Assembly (NCBI GenBank): GCA_024644045.1
Contig: JAHELT010000287.1
Span: forward strand, 40,690 to 104,689
DNA length: 64,000 bases
Source of the DNA: Chromatiales bacterium
Lineage (GTDB): Bacteria > Pseudomonadota > Gammaproteobacteria > JAHELT01
Reading direction: 5' to 3'
In this document: one piece after another, positions 54,005-64,000 of the stretch
Layout of the letters: every line of letters starts with the position of its first letter
How positions within the stretch are numbered: the stretch's first letter is position 1
The notes under the pieces: generated by a model
Seen by the model: the letters and a program-made list of their open reading frames with translations, nothing else
Told to the model about the DNA's origin: nothing
Database searches by the model: none
Position numbers and translations under genes: made by a program

Positions 54005-54460
54005 CAACCGCCGCATTCCAGACTACTCGGGAGGGACAGTATGGATTTTTACGCGCCGGATTTTTGTGCGCAGATCGACAAGTCCATTAGAATTTCACCC
54101 GATTCCGCCGCGCGGCGGCGGGCTTCGAGGGTGTACCTAACCGCATGTTGCACGAAAGCGGTGACGAGTCGCTGCGTTCCACAATCGAATCAAACCGTCG
54201 CGCAGGCACTCGTGCGTTATTGCCAGGGTACAGTTTGTTCCTGTTCACTTTCGAGAAAAATCTGGCGTCGCCATCCGACGTCGATAGTGGCGAACGATCC
54301 CGCTTGAGCAATAGTCCGACTACTTCTCTACACGCGATCGTCCAGTCTGCTCAGCCAGATTCTCCCTGAGAAGGCGACTGAATTGTCTGGAACAGTTTGA
54401 ACAGCCATTAGCTGGCGTAGGGCAGGGATGCGCGGAGTTATCCTTCATGCAACAAGCGGG
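54005..54460. other. Non-coding gap between the lipoprotein gene and hrpA
   Basis: About 450 bases with no credible gene. Short open frames lack ribosome sites and protein likeness. The base composition is more AT-rich than around. It holds the lipoprotein promoter near 54010-54080 and the hrpA 3' end region. I saw no strong hairpin or repeat here. Confidence 0.6.
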
Positions 54461-57400
54461 CTAGCGGGGTCGCTGCAGGTTGTCCAGGCGTCGCTCGACG
54501 CGCGCAATGGAGACCTTGTCTCGCGTACCGAGCTGTTGCGCGTACACCGAGACCCGCAGCTCCTCCATCAGCCAGCGCACCTCGAGGATTCCGTTGCGCT
54601 GCGCATCCTCCCCGGCGAGCAGGCGTTTGCAGGTTGCCCACAACGGTTCGATCTGGGCGCGGCGCTGGCGATCGCGCTCGGGATTGTGGTCGAGTGTGTC
54701 CAGGCGCACCTGCACCGCCCGCAGGTAACGCGGAAACTCGGCGAACTTCGCCCAGGGCGTCGCGCAGAGAAATCCGGGGTAGATCAGATGCTTGAGCTGA
54801 TCGTGTATGTCACGCGCCGCCTCGATCCAGTTGAGGGGCAGGGTGCCCGACAGGCGGTTGCTGATCTCGTGATGCAGCTCCAGTATCTGCCGCGTCGATT
54901 GCGCGAGCTCGTTGGCGGCGCTGGTCAACGCGCCGCGTCCGCGCTCGAGCAGTGCCTCGAAGGCGTCGCGGTCCCGCGGCTCGGGTGCGTCGCCAAGCAC
55001 GCTGTGCGTCAGCGCCGCATCGAGCAGGTCCTCGCGCAGCCGCTCACAGGTGCCGACGCGCACGAACCAGATGCACATTTCATTCAGGTGCGGGATGTTG
55101 CGACGCAGGTAGCGCAGCTCACGGTGCAGGCGCCGCTTCACGAGCTCGCGCAAACCCGCGCGCATCGCCACGCCGGCACGTTCCGCCGAGGCAAAGCAGC
55201 GCAGCGCAACCCCGTCCTTCACCGCGGCCAGCGCCGGGTACACACGCACTGTCATGCCGTCCTGCGTCGATTCCAGGTAGTGAGGAAGCTCACCGAAATC
55301 CCAGTCGCGCAGGCCATCACGCTCGAAGCCGGCGTCGCCGTGCGTTGCCGGTGCCTCAGCGCACTGGCGCTGGAGCTCGCCCAGGCCGCGCCCCGTGGCA
55401 AGCGTTTCGCCCTGCTCGTCGAGCACGCAAAAGCGCATGCGCAGATGCGCCGGCAGCTGCACACGCAACAGCTCGCTAACCGGACACTCGACACCGGTCA
55501 TGGCCTGCAGCTGGCGACTGACGCCCGCGTACAGACTGTCGCTCGCAGACAGGCTCTCCACACACGCCGTGGCGAAATCCGGTGCCGGAACGAAGTGCTT
55601 GCGCAGCTGCTTCGGCAGGCCCTTTATCAGTGCGGTGACCTTCTCCAGATGCAACCCGGGTACCAGCCATTCGCCGGTGTGCGCCGAGAGCTCGTGCAGC
55701 AACGCGAGCGGGACGCTGAGGCTTACCCCGTCGGCCTCGTGTCCCGGCTCGAACCGGTAGGCGAGCGGCAGGCGGTTCAGGCCGACCGCGAGGTGGGAAG
55801 GAAAGCGGGTGCCCACCTCGGCCGGCGTCTCGCCCAGCAGAAGATCGTCGCGCTGCCATTGCAGACGTTCCACGTCGGCCGGTGATGCGCGGCGCAACCA
55901 CTTGCGCAGCGAGGCGGCATCATGCACCGGGGTATCGAGGTGCTCGGCGTAGTGGCGCACGCGCGTTTCCTCGGCGACCAGCAGGCCGCGCTGGCGCGAT
56001 TTTTCCTCCATCGCCCGGATGCTCTGCTCCAGCGCCAGGTTTTCGCGCACGAACGCAGGCGGATCGCGCAGCTCGCCGCGCACCAGTGCATGCAGCAGGA
56101 ACAGATCGCGCGCTCCCTGCCGGTCGATGGGCGCATAGTTGACCACCCGCCGGGCGCTGATCACCAGGCCGTACAGGGACGTCTGCTCGTCGACTACCGC
56201 GCAACCGCGCCGTGCGTCCCAACGCTCGTTGGTGTGCGCGCGCTTCAGCATGTGCGGCGCGACGGTTTCGATCCAGCCGGGTTCGATGTGCGCCACGCAG
56301 CGCGCAAACATGCGCGAGGTCTCCGTATGCTCGGCGGCCAGCACCCACTTGGGCTTGCGTCTACTCAGCACCGAGCCCGGAAAGATGTGCACGCGGCGGT
56401 TGCGCGCGCCGAGGTAGCCATCGTCATCGCGGCGCGCCACCAGCGTGGTGAAGCCGCTGAGCAGCGCTTTGTGCAGCGCCGCGTAGTCGCCCGCCGGCTG
56501 GTCGGTTTGCAGTTGCATGTCGCGGGCGGTGTCGCGGAGCTGGGCGTGCACGTCCAGCCATTCGCGCATGCGGGCCGGCGACAGGAACCGTTCGCGGCAC
56601 CAGCGCCGCAGCCCGTTGCGCGACAGCGTCTTGCGTTGCCGCGCGTAGGCTTCCCAGATGCGCTGATAAACGAGGAAGTCAGAACGCGGGTCGGTGAACT
56701 CGGCGTGCGCCGCGTCCGCCGCCTCGGCCCTGTCCAGCGGCCGTTCGCGCGGGTCCTGGACGGCCAGCGCCGCCACGATGACGAGGATTTCGCGCAGGCA
56801 CCCCCAGCGGTCCCCGGCCAGCACGATCCGGGCGAGGCGCGGATCGAGCGGCAGGCGGGCAAGCTGCGCACCGAGCTCGGTCAGGCTGCGCTCGTCGTCC
56901 AGCGCGCCGAGTTCCTGCAGCAACCGGTAACCGTCGTTGATGTAGCGGCGTTGCGGCGTCTCGACGAACGGGAAGTCCTCGAGCTCGCCGAGCCGGGCGG
57001 CGCGCATCTGCAGGATGACCGACGCCAGATTGGTGCGCAGGATCTCAGCTTCGGTATACGCCGGCCGCGCCAGGTAGTCGGCCTCGCTGTAGAGGCGCAC
57101 ACACACCCCCGGACCGAGCCGCCCGCAGCGTCCTGCGCGCTGGATCGCCGAGGCCTGCGAGATGGCCTCGATCGGCAGACGCTGCACCTTGCTGCCCACA
57201 CTGTAGCGTGAGATGCGCGCCGTGCCGGTGTCGACCACGTACACGATGCCCGGGACGGTGAGCGAGGTTTCCGCAACATTGGTGGCGAGCACGATCCGCC
57301 GCTTCCCGTGCGCCTCGAACACACGATGCTGCTCGCCGGCGCTCTGGCGGCCGAACAGCGGCAGCACTTCCGACTCGCCGAAACGCCTGCTCAGCAGCGT

Positions 57401-58258
57401 GGCCGTATCGCGAATGTCGCGCTCGGTTGGTAGAAACACCAGCACGTCACCGCCACCGCCGCGCCACAGCTCGTCGATGGCGTCGCCGACGTCGCGGCCC
57501 GCGTCGTAATCGGGATCCTCGAGCACCGCCGCTTCCCGGTAGCGGATGTCCACCGGCCAGCTGCGCCCTTCGACGTTGACGATGGGTGCCTCGTCGAAAT
57601 GCGCGGCCAGGCGTTGCGGATCGATGGTCGCCGAGGTCACGATGAGTTTCAGATCGGCGCGTCGCGGCAGCAGGCGCTTGAGGTAGCCGAGCAGAAAATC
57701 GATGTTCAGGCTGCGCTCGTGCGCCTCGTCGATGATCAGCGTGTCGTAGTGCAGCAGCTGCGGGTCGTTGTGTATCTCCGCGAGCAGGATGCCGTCGGTC
57801 ATCACCTTGATGTGCGCCCGCTCGCCGACCGTATCGGCGAAGCGGATCTTGTAGCCCACCGAGCCCGGCGCATCGAGTTCCTCTGCGATGCGCTGGCTGA
57901 CGCTGCGGGCGGCGACCCGGCGTGGCTGGGTGTGGCCGATGAAGCCCGCCACGCCGCGCCCGAGCGTGAGACATATCTGGGGCAGCTGCGTGGTCTTGCC
58001 CGATCCGGTGTCGCCGCACACCACCACGCACTGGTGCGCTTCGATCGCAGCGGCGATCTCGGCGCGCGCCTCGATCACGGGCAGCGCCCCGGTGAATTTC
58101 GGGGTCGGCACGGCGTGTTCGCGCCGCTCGATGAGCGCCCGCGAGCGTGCCATGGCATCCTCGAGCTGCGCGCGCAGGCGATCGGCCGGCTTTCCGCTGG
58201 CGATGCGCTTCTCGAGCCTGCCCAGCAGGCGCACCAGCGGCGCCCGGTCCACCAGCAT
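54461..58258 (-). CDS. hrpA: ATP-dependent RNA helicase HrpA
   Basis: A DEAH-box helicase of about 1265 residues, near the size of E. coli HrpA (about 1300). Motif I is GDTGSGKTTQLPQ, motif Ia QPRRVAARSVSQR, motif II IIDEAHERSLN, motif III VTSATIDPQ, motif V LATNVAETSLTVPGI and motif VI QRAGRCGR. It is followed by the HA2/OB domains and the long C-terminal DUF3418 region typical of HrpA. The start ATG 58258 gives the usual N-terminus (MLVDRAPLVRLLGRLEKR). The frame is open further upstream over the end of the SDR gene. Confidence 0.95.
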   Translation of the reverse strand: MLVDRAPLVRLLGRLEKRIASGKPADRLRAQLEDAMARSRALIERREHAVPTPKFTGALPVIEARAEIAAAIEAHQCVVVCGDTGSGKTTQLPQICLTLGRGVAGFIGHTQPRRVAARSVSQRIAEELDAPGSVGYKIRFADTVGERAHIKVMTDGILLAEIHNDPQLLHYDTLIIDEAHERSLNIDFLLGYLKRLLPRRADLKLIVTSATIDPQRLAAHFDEAPIVNVEGRSWPVDIRYREAAVLEDPDYDAGRDVGDAIDELWRGGGGDVLVFLPTERDIRDTATLLSRRFGESEVLPLFGRQSAGEQHRVFEAHGKRRIVLATNVAETSLTVPGIVYVVDTGTARISRYSVGSKVQRLPIEAISQASAIQRAGRCGRLGPGVCVRLYSEADYLARPAYTEAEILRTNLASVILQMRAARLGELEDFPFVETPQRRYINDGYRLLQELGALDDERSLTELGAQLARLPLDPRLARIVLAGDRWGCLREILVIVAALAVQDPRERPLDRAEAADAAHAEFTDPRSDFLVYQRIWEAYARQRKTLSRNGLRRWCRERFLSPARMREWLDVHAQLRDTARDMQLQTDQPAGDYAALHKALLSGFTTLVARRDDDGYLGARNRRVHIFPGSVLSRRKPKWVLAAEHTETSRMFARCVAHIEPGWIETVAPHMLKRAHTNERWDARRGCAVVDEQTSLYGLVISARRVVNYAPIDRQGARDLFLLHALVRGELRDPPAFVRENLALEQSIRAMEEKSRQRGLLVAEETRVRHYAEHLDTPVHDAASLRKWLRRASPADVERLQWQRDDLLLGETPAEVGTRFPSHLAVGLNRLPLAYRFEPGHEADGVSLSVPLALLHELSAHTGEWLVPGLHLEKVTALIKGLPKQLRKHFVPAPDFATACVESLSASDSLYAGVSRQLQAMTGVECPVSELLRVQLPAHLRMRFCVLDEQGETLATGRGLGELQRQCAEAPATHGDAGFERDGLRDWDFGELPHYLESTQDGMTVRVYPALAAVKDGVALRCFASAERAGVAMRAGLRELVKRRLHRELRYLRRNIPHLNEMCIWFVRVGTCERLREDLLDAALTHSVLGDAPEPRDRDAFEALLERGRGALTSAANELAQSTRQILELHHEISNRLSGTLPLNWIEAARDIHDQLKHLIYPGFLCATPWAKFAEFPRYLRAVQVRLDTLDHNPERDRQRRAQIEPLWATCKRLLAGEDAQRNGILEVRWLMEELRVSVYAQQLGTRDKVSIARVERRLDNLQRPR

Positions 58259-58359
58259 GCACGTGTCGATAACGGTGCGGCAGGCGGCCGGGTCCCGCGC
58301 GCTGCCGGCGCTGTGCGCGGTTTGCGAGGGCAACGACGCGCCGGGCGCGGGCGGTTCTG

Positions 58360-59085
58360 CTACCAAGGGATGGCTTGCCGGTCGCGGAAGAACCCGCCGC
58401 TCGGCCCGTCGTCCGGCAGCGTCGCCAACCAGACGATCGTGTCGGCCCCCTGCTCGGGCGAGCGCTCCGCCTTCGGCCCGCCCATGTCCGTGCGCACCCA
58501 GCCGGGGCAGGCGCTGTTCACCTTGAGGTTGGTGCCGTTCAGCTCGTCGGCAAGGATGCGGGTCAGCGCGTTGAGCGCGGTCTTGGATACCTTGTAGCCC
58601 GGGTACTGACCGCGCATCGTGCTGAGTTGACCCATCTCGGAGGCGACGTTGACGATCCGGCCGTAGCCGTGCCGGCGCATCAGCGGCACCAGCGCCTGGC
58701 ACAGCCGCAGCGGTGCGAGCGCGTTGGTCTCCAGCGATTCGCGCATCATCGACAGCGGTGTCACGAACACGCTCGCCTGCTTGCCGTCGGGGCCGCTGGA
58801 ATCCAGCATGATGCCGGCGTTGTTGATCAGAATGTCCAGACGTCCGGGGCCGGTGTCGAGCTGCTCCGCGACAGCGCCGATGTGCGCTTCGCTGGTGACG
58901 TCGAGCAGCACGCTCGAAACGGGCAACCCCTGATCGGCCAGGCGCCGCGCCGCGCGCTCGCCGGCCGCCCGTTCACGGCTGGCGAGCACCACCGAGACCT
59001 CTCGAGCGGCCAGCTGCCGGGCAGTCTCGAACCCCAGCCCGCGGTTGCCGCCGGTCACCAGCGCGACGCGTTGCGGTGTGTGCAT
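58360..59085 (-). CDS. Short-chain dehydrogenase/reductase
   Basis: A 241-residue SDR like eukaryotic-type carbonyl reductases. The NADP motif is TGGNRGLGFE, then NNAGIML, the catalytic Ser in VNVASEMGQLS and Tyr-x3-Lys in YPGYKVSK, and CPGWVRTDMGG after the active site. It would reduce carbonyl compounds with NADPH. It lies about 100 bases before hrpA on the same strand. Confidence 0.9.
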   Translation of the reverse strand: MHTPQRVALVTGGNRGLGFETARQLAAREVSVVLASRERAAGERAARRLADQGLPVSSVLLDVTSEAHIGAVAEQLDTGPGRLDILINNAGIMLDSSGPDGKQASVFVTPLSMMRESLETNALAPLRLCQALVPLMRRHGYGRIVNVASEMGQLSTMRGQYPGYKVSKTALNALTRILADELNGTNLKVNSACPGWVRTDMGGPKAERSPEQGADTIVWLATLPDDGPSGGFFRDRQAIPW

Positions 59086-59223
59086 CACCGGTCCTGTTGT
59101 GAGGCGAAGGCCTGCGATTTTGCGTAATCGCCTGGGCGTGTTCAACGCCTCATCCCGGGGCACCCTCAAGTCGGTCCCGCGCAGCGCCGATACAGTCTGT
59201 GAACCCCCCAACGCAGTGATCCC

Positions 59224-60066
59224 GTGCATACAGCGGCCGCCCAACTTGTCGAGGACGTATCGCAGCTGGCCTCCCCGCCTGAGGTGTACTACGAGCTGGA
59301 ACGCCTGATCGGCATGCCGAGCTCCTCGCTCGACGACATCGCCGCCGTGATCCGGACCGACCCGGATCTCACGGCACGTCTGCTGCAGATCGCCAACAGC
59401 GCGTTCTACGGCTATCCCTCGAAGATCGAGTCGGTGGCACGCGCGCTTGCGACCATCGGTACGCGCCAGCTGCGCGACCTGGTGCTGGCCACCACGGTGC
59501 TGCGCGTGTTCAGTCAGATACCGTTCGAGCTGGTCGACATGCACCGGTTCTGGCGCCATGCAATGCACGCCGGCCTGCTGGCGCGCAGCCTGGCAAACCT
59601 GCTGGGCGAACCGAACGACGAGCGTTTCTACCTCGTCGGCCTGCTGCACGACATCGGAATGCTGGTGCTGTATCTGAAGCTGCCCGACAAGGCGCACGAG
59701 ATCCTGCTGCGGGTCAAAGAACAGCGGCAATCGCAGCAGCAGGTGGAGATCGACGAGCTGGGTTACGATCACGGCGAGCTCGGTGCCGCGCTGCTGCAGA
59801 GCTGGCGCCTGCCGGCAGCGATCATCGAGCCGGTGCGCTGTCACCATTCGCCGCTGAACGCGTGCGAGTATCCGGTGGAAGCGGGGATCGTGTTCCTCGC
59901 GAGCGACATGCTGAGCGTGGAACCGGAAGCGGAAGACGGGTGGCCCACCGCGGAAGCGCAGCGTGTGCTGGCGCATTTCGGTGTCGAGGCGGAGCAGTGT
60001 GTCGAGGCGCGGGCGCAGGCCGATCTGCAGCTCGAAGAAATGCTCGCGCTGTTCGGGTTGAAGTAG
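59224..60066 (+). CDS. HDOD-domain protein
   Basis: A 280-residue protein with one HDOD domain (about 10-210), a degenerate relative of HD phosphohydrolases used in signalling. Marks are PPEVYYELERLI, DPDLTARLLQIANSAFYG, LATIGTRQLRDLVLATTV, and GLLHDIGMLVLYL where the HD pair is kept as His-Asp. A short helical tail follows. It starts at a GTG (59224) without a clear ribosome site. It is divergent from the SDR gene and convergent with the FecR gene. Confidence 0.87.
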   Translation: MHTAAAQLVEDVSQLASPPEVYYELERLIGMPSSSLDDIAAVIRTDPDLTARLLQIANSAFYGYPSKIESVARALATIGTRQLRDLVLATTVLRVFSQIPFELVDMHRFWRHAMHAGLLARSLANLLGEPNDERFYLVGLLHDIGMLVLYLKLPDKAHEILLRVKEQRQSQQQVEIDELGYDHGELGAALLQSWRLPAAIIEPVRCHHSPLNACEYPVEAGIVFLASDMLSVEPEAEDGWPTAEAQRVLAHFGVEAEQCVEARAQADLQLEEMLALFGLK

Positions 60067-60073
60067 GCCGGGT

Positions 60074-61084
60074 TCAGCCGCCGGTCCGTCTACGCCGCAC
60101 CAGCAGCGCCACGCCGAGCAGACCCACCAGGGCAAGTGCACCCGCCACGCGCGGTCCCGGCTCCGTGGACGGCGTTGCCGTGGGCGTCAGCAGCGCGCTC
60201 TCGGGCACCTTTTCCTGAAGCGATGCGAGCTCTTCGTCCGTGAACACCAGGCGCGGCTTCTCGTAGAGGCGCTGGGCCGGGGTGTTCGCGGACGCCACGT
60301 AATAGTACTCGCCGCGCCCGATGGTCTGCAGCGACGGGCGCGTACGCAGTTGAATCTCACCCTGCAGCACGGCGACATACAGGCCGGGCGCCGCGGTCAC
60401 CGAAAGACCTTCGCTCACCAGGCATTCGCCGCGTGCGCACAGACGCACGCCGTATTCCGTGCCGCGTATACCGATGGTCGCCATGCGCGTCATCAGGCGG
60501 TAACGCGACGGCGAGCTGCGACCGATGCGTCCGGTGATGGTGCGCATGCCGCCGCGCAGCAGCTCCAGCACGCTCTCGCTGTCACCGTCTTCGCGATAGG
60601 CGTAGGCCGCGAAGCGCAGCGTGGTCTCGGCGCGCAGCGCGATCTCGGCATCGTCCTCCGCGCTGATGTTTATCGTCGCACCGGGCGCGGTCACCACCTC
60701 GTCGGCCAGGTGAATCGAGTCGCCGACCGCGACCGGTCGGCGGTTGCCGAGAAAATTGATCGCCCAGGCCGCGCCGCGCAGATCGCGCACGAATCCGATT
60801 TCACGCAGCTGGCCTGGTATCTCCAGGCGCACGCCCTGCACCATCGTCGTGCGGTTCTCGTTGAATACACCCGGGTTGATCGCAACGAACTGGCGGGTGA
60901 TCTCGGTCCACAGCGGTCGGTGATCCGGAAACAGCGAGCGCACCAGCTCGAGCAGCGTCTGGCCGGGCATCGAATGGATGTAACGCTTCTCGACGCCGTA
61001 GCGTTGCGCGGACTGTGCGTGGACCGCGCCGATGCTCATCAGCGCCAGCGCGGCGAGCAGGCTGCCCAGTACGATCCGCCGCAT
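60074..61084 (-). CDS. FecR-domain envelope protein with C-terminal anchor
   Basis: A 336-residue exported protein. After the signal peptide (LGSLLAALALMSIGAVHA) comes a LysM/FimV-like N-terminal part (GQTLLELVRSLFPDHRPLW, FVAINPGVF), then a FecR domain (about 115-245: RPVAVGDSIHLADEVVTAPGATINI, TRMATIGIRGTEY). A Pro/Thr linker follows, then a C-terminal membrane segment GALALVGLLGVALLV ending in RRRR. Pro-Glu-Pro-like TEPGPR before the helix recalls PEP-CTERM/sorting-type tails. ATG 61084 is chosen because the upstream extension lacks a signal. Role likely at the cell envelope; ligand unknown. Confidence 0.8.
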   Translation of the reverse strand: MRRIVLGSLLAALALMSIGAVHAQSAQRYGVEKRYIHSMPGQTLLELVRSLFPDHRPLWTEITRQFVAINPGVFNENRTTMVQGVRLEIPGQLREIGFVRDLRGAAWAINFLGNRRPVAVGDSIHLADEVVTAPGATINISAEDDAEIALRAETTLRFAAYAYREDGDSESVLELLRGGMRTITGRIGRSSPSRYRLMTRMATIGIRGTEYGVRLCARGECLVSEGLSVTAAPGLYVAVLQGEIQLRTRPSLQTIGRGEYYYVASANTPAQRLYEKPRLVFTDEELASLQEKVPESALLTPTATPSTEPGPRVAGALALVGLLGVALLVRRRRTGG

Positions 61085-61226
61085 CGTGCTCCCCGGCGTT
61101 GCAAGACCGGTATTTCGCAACCCATCGCCCGCGCATGTTGTGACAGGATCCGCAGCTGCCGCACGTTGCGTTCCAGCGGGACGCGCCAGGTTGCACTTCG
61201 AGTCGCAGAAAGCTGCCATGGCGCCG

Positions 61227-61754
61227 TTATCGGCCGGTTTTCAGCAACATGAACTCGATGTCGTTCTGGCGCAGTCGATCGCGTGCCGCGCGCAGTGCCT
61301 GCGCGGTGCGCAACGGGCCGACCCGCACGCGGTGCCACTTCACATCGTTGACGGTCACCGATTGAATGACGACGTCCAGACCGAGCAGCGACAGGGTTGC
61401 CTTCATGCGGTCGGCCTCGTCGCCACTCTTGAACGAGCCCGCCTGCAGGAAGTAGACGGCTGCGCCGCCGTTGTCCTGCCCATCCTGCGTAGAGCGGGAT
61501 TCCGGCACGACGCTGTCCAGAATGTCCGGTACCACGATCTCCAGCTCCGGCAGGATGCTGTAGAACTCGAAGCGCGGTTTAACGGCCGGTTTCCCGGTGT
61601 CCTCGGCTTCCTGCTTCGCTACCGGGGTGGCATCCAGACGGTCCAGGTAGACCAGGAAGGCGATGAACAGGCCGATGATGAGGCCGATGAGCAGCATTCC
61701 CCAACCGGGAATGACCTGGCCGTGTGCGCGGTGAGTCGTCGCCTGACGTCTCAC
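61227..61754 (-). CDS. SPOR-domain protein (FtsN-like)
   Basis: A 175-residue bitopic membrane protein. One N-terminal TM ([18 protein letters not shown]) precedes a linker, and the C-terminal SPOR domain has [41 protein letters not shown], then an RDRLRQNDI helix. SPOR domains bind denuded peptidoglycan at the septum. Its start overlaps the argS stop (ATGA), as in the priA-argS-ftsN order of other gammaproteobacteria. Confidence 0.92.
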   Translation of the reverse strand: MRRQATTHRAHGQVIPGWGMLLIGLIIGLFIAFLVYLDRLDATPVAKQEAEDTGKPAVKPRFEFYSILPELEIVVPDILDSVVPESRSTQDGQDNGGAAVYFLQAGSFKSGDEADRMKATLSLLGLDVVIQSVTVNDVKWHRVRVGPLRTAQALRAARDRLRQNDIEFMLLKTGR

Positions 61755-63526
61755 ATCGACTCCGGTGCGCTGACGCCCAGCAGTCCCAGCCCGTTGCCGA
61801 GCACCTGGCGCACCGCGCGCGCCAGCGTCAGCCGCGCGTTGCGCAACCCCGCTTCCTCGGCCAGCAGCCGGTGACCGTTGTAGTAGGTGTGGAACGCCGT
61901 CGCCAGTTCGCGCAGGTAGTTCGTGAGCTGATGCGGCTCGAGGCGCTGCGCCGCGCTCGCCACCACGGCGGGATAACGCTCGAGTGTCTTCACCAGCGTG
62001 GTCTCCGGCTCCGCCGCCAGCGCGTCGAGGTGCTGCAGGCCGCTCTGCTCGTCATACTGCAACGCCTTCTGTTCGCATTCGCGCAGCACGCTGCAGATTC
62101 GCGCGTGCGCATACTGGATGTAGTACATCGGGTTCTCGTTCTTCTTCGCAGTGGCCAGATCCAGGTCGAAATCCAGGTGCTGCTCGCAGCGGCGCATCAC
62201 GTAGAAGAAGCGCGCCGCATCGGAGCCCACGTCCTTGCGCAGCTGGCGCAGAGTCACGAACTCGCCGGAGCGTGTGGACATCTGCAGGCGCTCGCCGCCG
62301 CGATACAGCACCGCGAACTGCACCAGCAGGAAGTCCAGTCGATCCGGGTCCGCGCCGAGCGCCTGCGCCACCGCTTTCATGCGCGGCACATACCCGTGGT
62401 GGTCGGCGCCCCACACATAGATCACGCGCTCGAAACCGCGTTCCAGCTTGTTCAGGACGTAGGCGATGTCCGAGGCGAAATAGGTCGCCTGCCCGTTGTC
62501 GCGGATCACCACCCGGTCCTTCTCGTCGCCGAAGGCGCTGGAACGAAACCAGGTCGCACCGTCGCGCTCGTAGAGATGTCCGCGCTCGCGCAGCAGCGCC
62601 ACTGCGCGGTCCAGGCCGCCGGAGGTGACCAGCGAGTGCTCGCTGAACCATTCGTCGTAGACCACGCCGAAGCGCGACAGGTCGTCGCGGATATCGTCCA
62701 GAATGGTGCGCAGCGCAAGCGCATGCACGCCGGCATAGTCGACGTCCCCGAGCAACTGCTTGGCACGCCCCACCAGCGCATCGATGTGCGCTTCCTTGTC
62801 GCCGTCGGGATGGGCCTCGCTGGCGTCGGGGGGTACTCCCTCCAGCACGCTTTGTGCCGGATGGCGTAACGCGTCGCCGTGTTCCCGATGCAGGGCGGCC
62901 GCGATATCCCAGATGTAGTCGCCCCGGTAACCATTGCTCGGAAATGCCAGCGTCTCACCCGCCAGCTCCAGGTAACGCAGCCAGGTGCTGGTTGCGAGGA
63001 TGTCCATCTGCCGGCCGGCATCGTTGACGTAGTACTCGCGCTGCACCTCGCAGCCGGTCGCTTCGAGCAGGTTGCCTATGGTCGCGCCGTAGGCGGCGCC
63101 GCGGCCGTGGCCGACGTGCAGCGGGCCGGTCGGATTGGCGGAGACGAACTCCACCTGGACCCGGCTGCCGGCGCCGGCGCCGGAGCGCCCGAAGCGCTCA
63201 CCCTGCTCGAGCGCCTCGCGGATCGCCGTGAAGCGCGCGCCCCGGGCGGCGAAGAAGTTGATGAAACCGGGCCCCGCGATCTCGACCTTTTCCAGCATCG
63301 GGTGCGGCGCCAGCGCCGCGGCGATCTGCTCGGCGAGCTCGCGCGGCTTGCGCCCCGCCGGCTTGGCGAGCATCAACGCCAGGTTGGTGGCGCAATCGCC
63401 GTGCTCCGGGTCCTTCGGCGCTGTGATGACGATCTGCGGCGCCAGTCCTTCCGGCAGCAGGCCGTCGGCCAGCAGCTTGTCGAGCGCGTCCTGCAGCAAC
63501 GCGGGTAGTTCGTTTTTCAGTGACAC
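61751..63526 (-). CDS. argS: Arginyl-tRNA synthetase
   Basis: A 591-residue class I synthetase that charges tRNA-Arg, including the tRNA at 6.1 kb. The HIGH-type motif is [14 protein letters not shown] and the KMSKS counterpart is [10 protein letters not shown]. Arg-specific blocks include [32 protein letters not shown] and [16 protein letters not shown], with the C-terminal anticodon-binding domain ending [10 protein letters not shown]. It is coupled to the SPOR gene; priA lies upstream. Confidence 0.96.
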   Translation of the reverse strand: MSLKNELPALLQDALDKLLADGLLPEGLAPQIVITAPKDPEHGDCATNLALMLAKPAGRKPRELAEQIAAALAPHPMLEKVEIAGPGFINFFAARGARFTAIREALEQGERFGRSGAGAGSRVQVEFVSANPTGPLHVGHGRGAAYGATIGNLLEATGCEVQREYYVNDAGRQMDILATSTWLRYLELAGETLAFPSNGYRGDYIWDIAAALHREHGDALRHPAQSVLEGVPPDASEAHPDGDKEAHIDALVGRAKQLLGDVDYAGVHALALRTILDDIRDDLSRFGVVYDEWFSEHSLVTSGGLDRAVALLRERGHLYERDGATWFRSSAFGDEKDRVVIRDNGQATYFASDIAYVLNKLERGFERVIYVWGADHHGYVPRMKAVAQALGADPDRLDFLLVQFAVLYRGGERLQMSTRSGEFVTLRQLRKDVGSDAARFFYVMRRCEQHLDFDLDLATAKKNENPMYYIQYAHARICSVLRECEQKALQYDEQSGLQHLDALAAEPETTLVKTLERYPAVVASAAQRLEPHQLTNYLRELATAFHTYYNGHRLLAEEAGLRNARLTLARAVRQVLGNGLGLLGVSAPESM

Positions 63527-63680
63527 TGATGCTGTTCGGCGGAGGCAATGATGTGTGCCGGCGCGGCCCTGCGTCGGGCCCCGGCGGCGGATGGCCGCGG
63601 ATTCTAACGGTAATTCGCCGGGTGTGCACTGACCCGCACGGGGGAGCGATGCGGCCCGTGGCGGGCGCGGGCCGGCGGCG

Positions 63681-64000
63681 TTACAGGCTGTCGACCGGAT
63701 CTATGTCCAGTGACCAGCGGACGCGGCGGCTGTGGGGATGCTGCTCGAGCTCACGACGCAGCACCGTGCAGAGTTCATGCAGGCCGGACCGGCGGGTGCT
63801 GTGCAGCAGCAGCTGCGCGCGGTAGCGCCCTGCCAGGCGCTCCAGCGGCGCGGGCGCCGGTCCGAGCAGCGCCACGTCCAGACGGCGAGCCCGTTCCGAA
63901 TACGTATCGCGCACGAACTGCAGAAAGCGTTCCGGTTGCGCAGCCGTGCCGGCTTCGGCGCGCAGCAGCGCGATACGCGCATAGGGCGGCAAGCTCGCCG
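63681..64000 (-). CDS. priA: Primosomal protein N' (PriA), C-terminal end only
   Basis: About 106 residues of the replication-restart helicase PriA, open at the right window edge. The end matches the PriA C-terminal domain: [34 protein letters not shown], and the closing [15 protein letters not shown]. The helicase core lies outside the window. It lies about 155 bases upstream of argS on the same strand. Confidence 0.93.
   Translation of the reverse strand, partial: ASLPPYARIALLRAEAGTAAQPERFLQFVRDTYSERARRLDVALLGPAPAPLERLAGRYRAQLLLHSTRRSGLHELCTVLRRELEQHPHSRRVRWSLDIDPVDSL

Overview
This is a GC-rich, densely packed chromosomal window from a bacterium, most likely a gammaproteobacterium. Markers of that group include a priA-argS-SPOR block, pepN, zapE, hrpA, ubiK, a comM-type ATPase, a CpdA-type phosphodiesterase, cytochrome c5 and many DUF4124/YigI-like families. 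Both end genes run off the window: the ammonium transporter at the left loses its C-terminus and PriA at the right loses its N-terminus. One tRNA gene (Arg, anticodon CCG) is present. I saw no rRNA, CRISPR array or intact insertion sequence.

Layout. 1-9.7 kb: amt, moeA, a DM13 protein, a CBS protein, cpdA and a GST, then a MoaD-like/hemerythrin pair behind an FNR-type palindrome. After these come tRNA-Arg, a decayed integrase start, an epoxide hydrolase, and a poorly coding stretch with a 12-bp inverted repeat and a frameshifted copy of the end of the K+ channel gene that lies 7 kb downstream. 8.7-15.1 kb: a Na+/Ca2+ exchanger, an RND pump with its adaptor and a small membrane protein behind a consensus FNR/Anr box, and a DUF4344 metallopeptidase. 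15.2-17.4 kb: a two-gene K+ channel unit. 17.6-24.9 kb: a methyltransferase and an amidase facing a complete branched-chain-amino-acid/amide ABC importer (livFGMHK order). 25-30 kb: a membrane protein, then serA-serC-DUF1015 and cytochrome c5. 30.5-36.4 kb: an epimerase fused to a 2Fe-2S domain, coupled to comM, two unknown genes, ubiK, a DUF4124 protein and a membrane protein.

36.4-42.5 kb holds the most unusual block: seven minus-strand genes, each overlapping the next. They encode a cobalt-type nitrile hydratase alpha chain, a beta chain split into two frames, an accessory protein, a glutamine-synthetase-like ligase, a trimethylamine-dehydrogenase-like Fe-S flavoprotein and a PLP dehydratase. 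An MFS transporter lies upstream. The order suggests one route that takes up and degrades a nitrogen compound; the substrate cannot be read from the sequence.

43.9-64 kb is mostly housekeeping: a receiver-GGDEF protein whose two active sites are both lost, zapE, a thioesterase, a methyltransferase, a CPA2 antiporter, pepN, a DUF302 protein, a lipoprotein, hrpA, an SDR, an HDOD protein, a FecR protein, a SPOR protein, argS and priA. A family of short palindromes with a GGGGACTGTCCCC-like core is scattered between genes (3.7, 26.4, 42.5 and 42.6 kb), usually just after stop codons.
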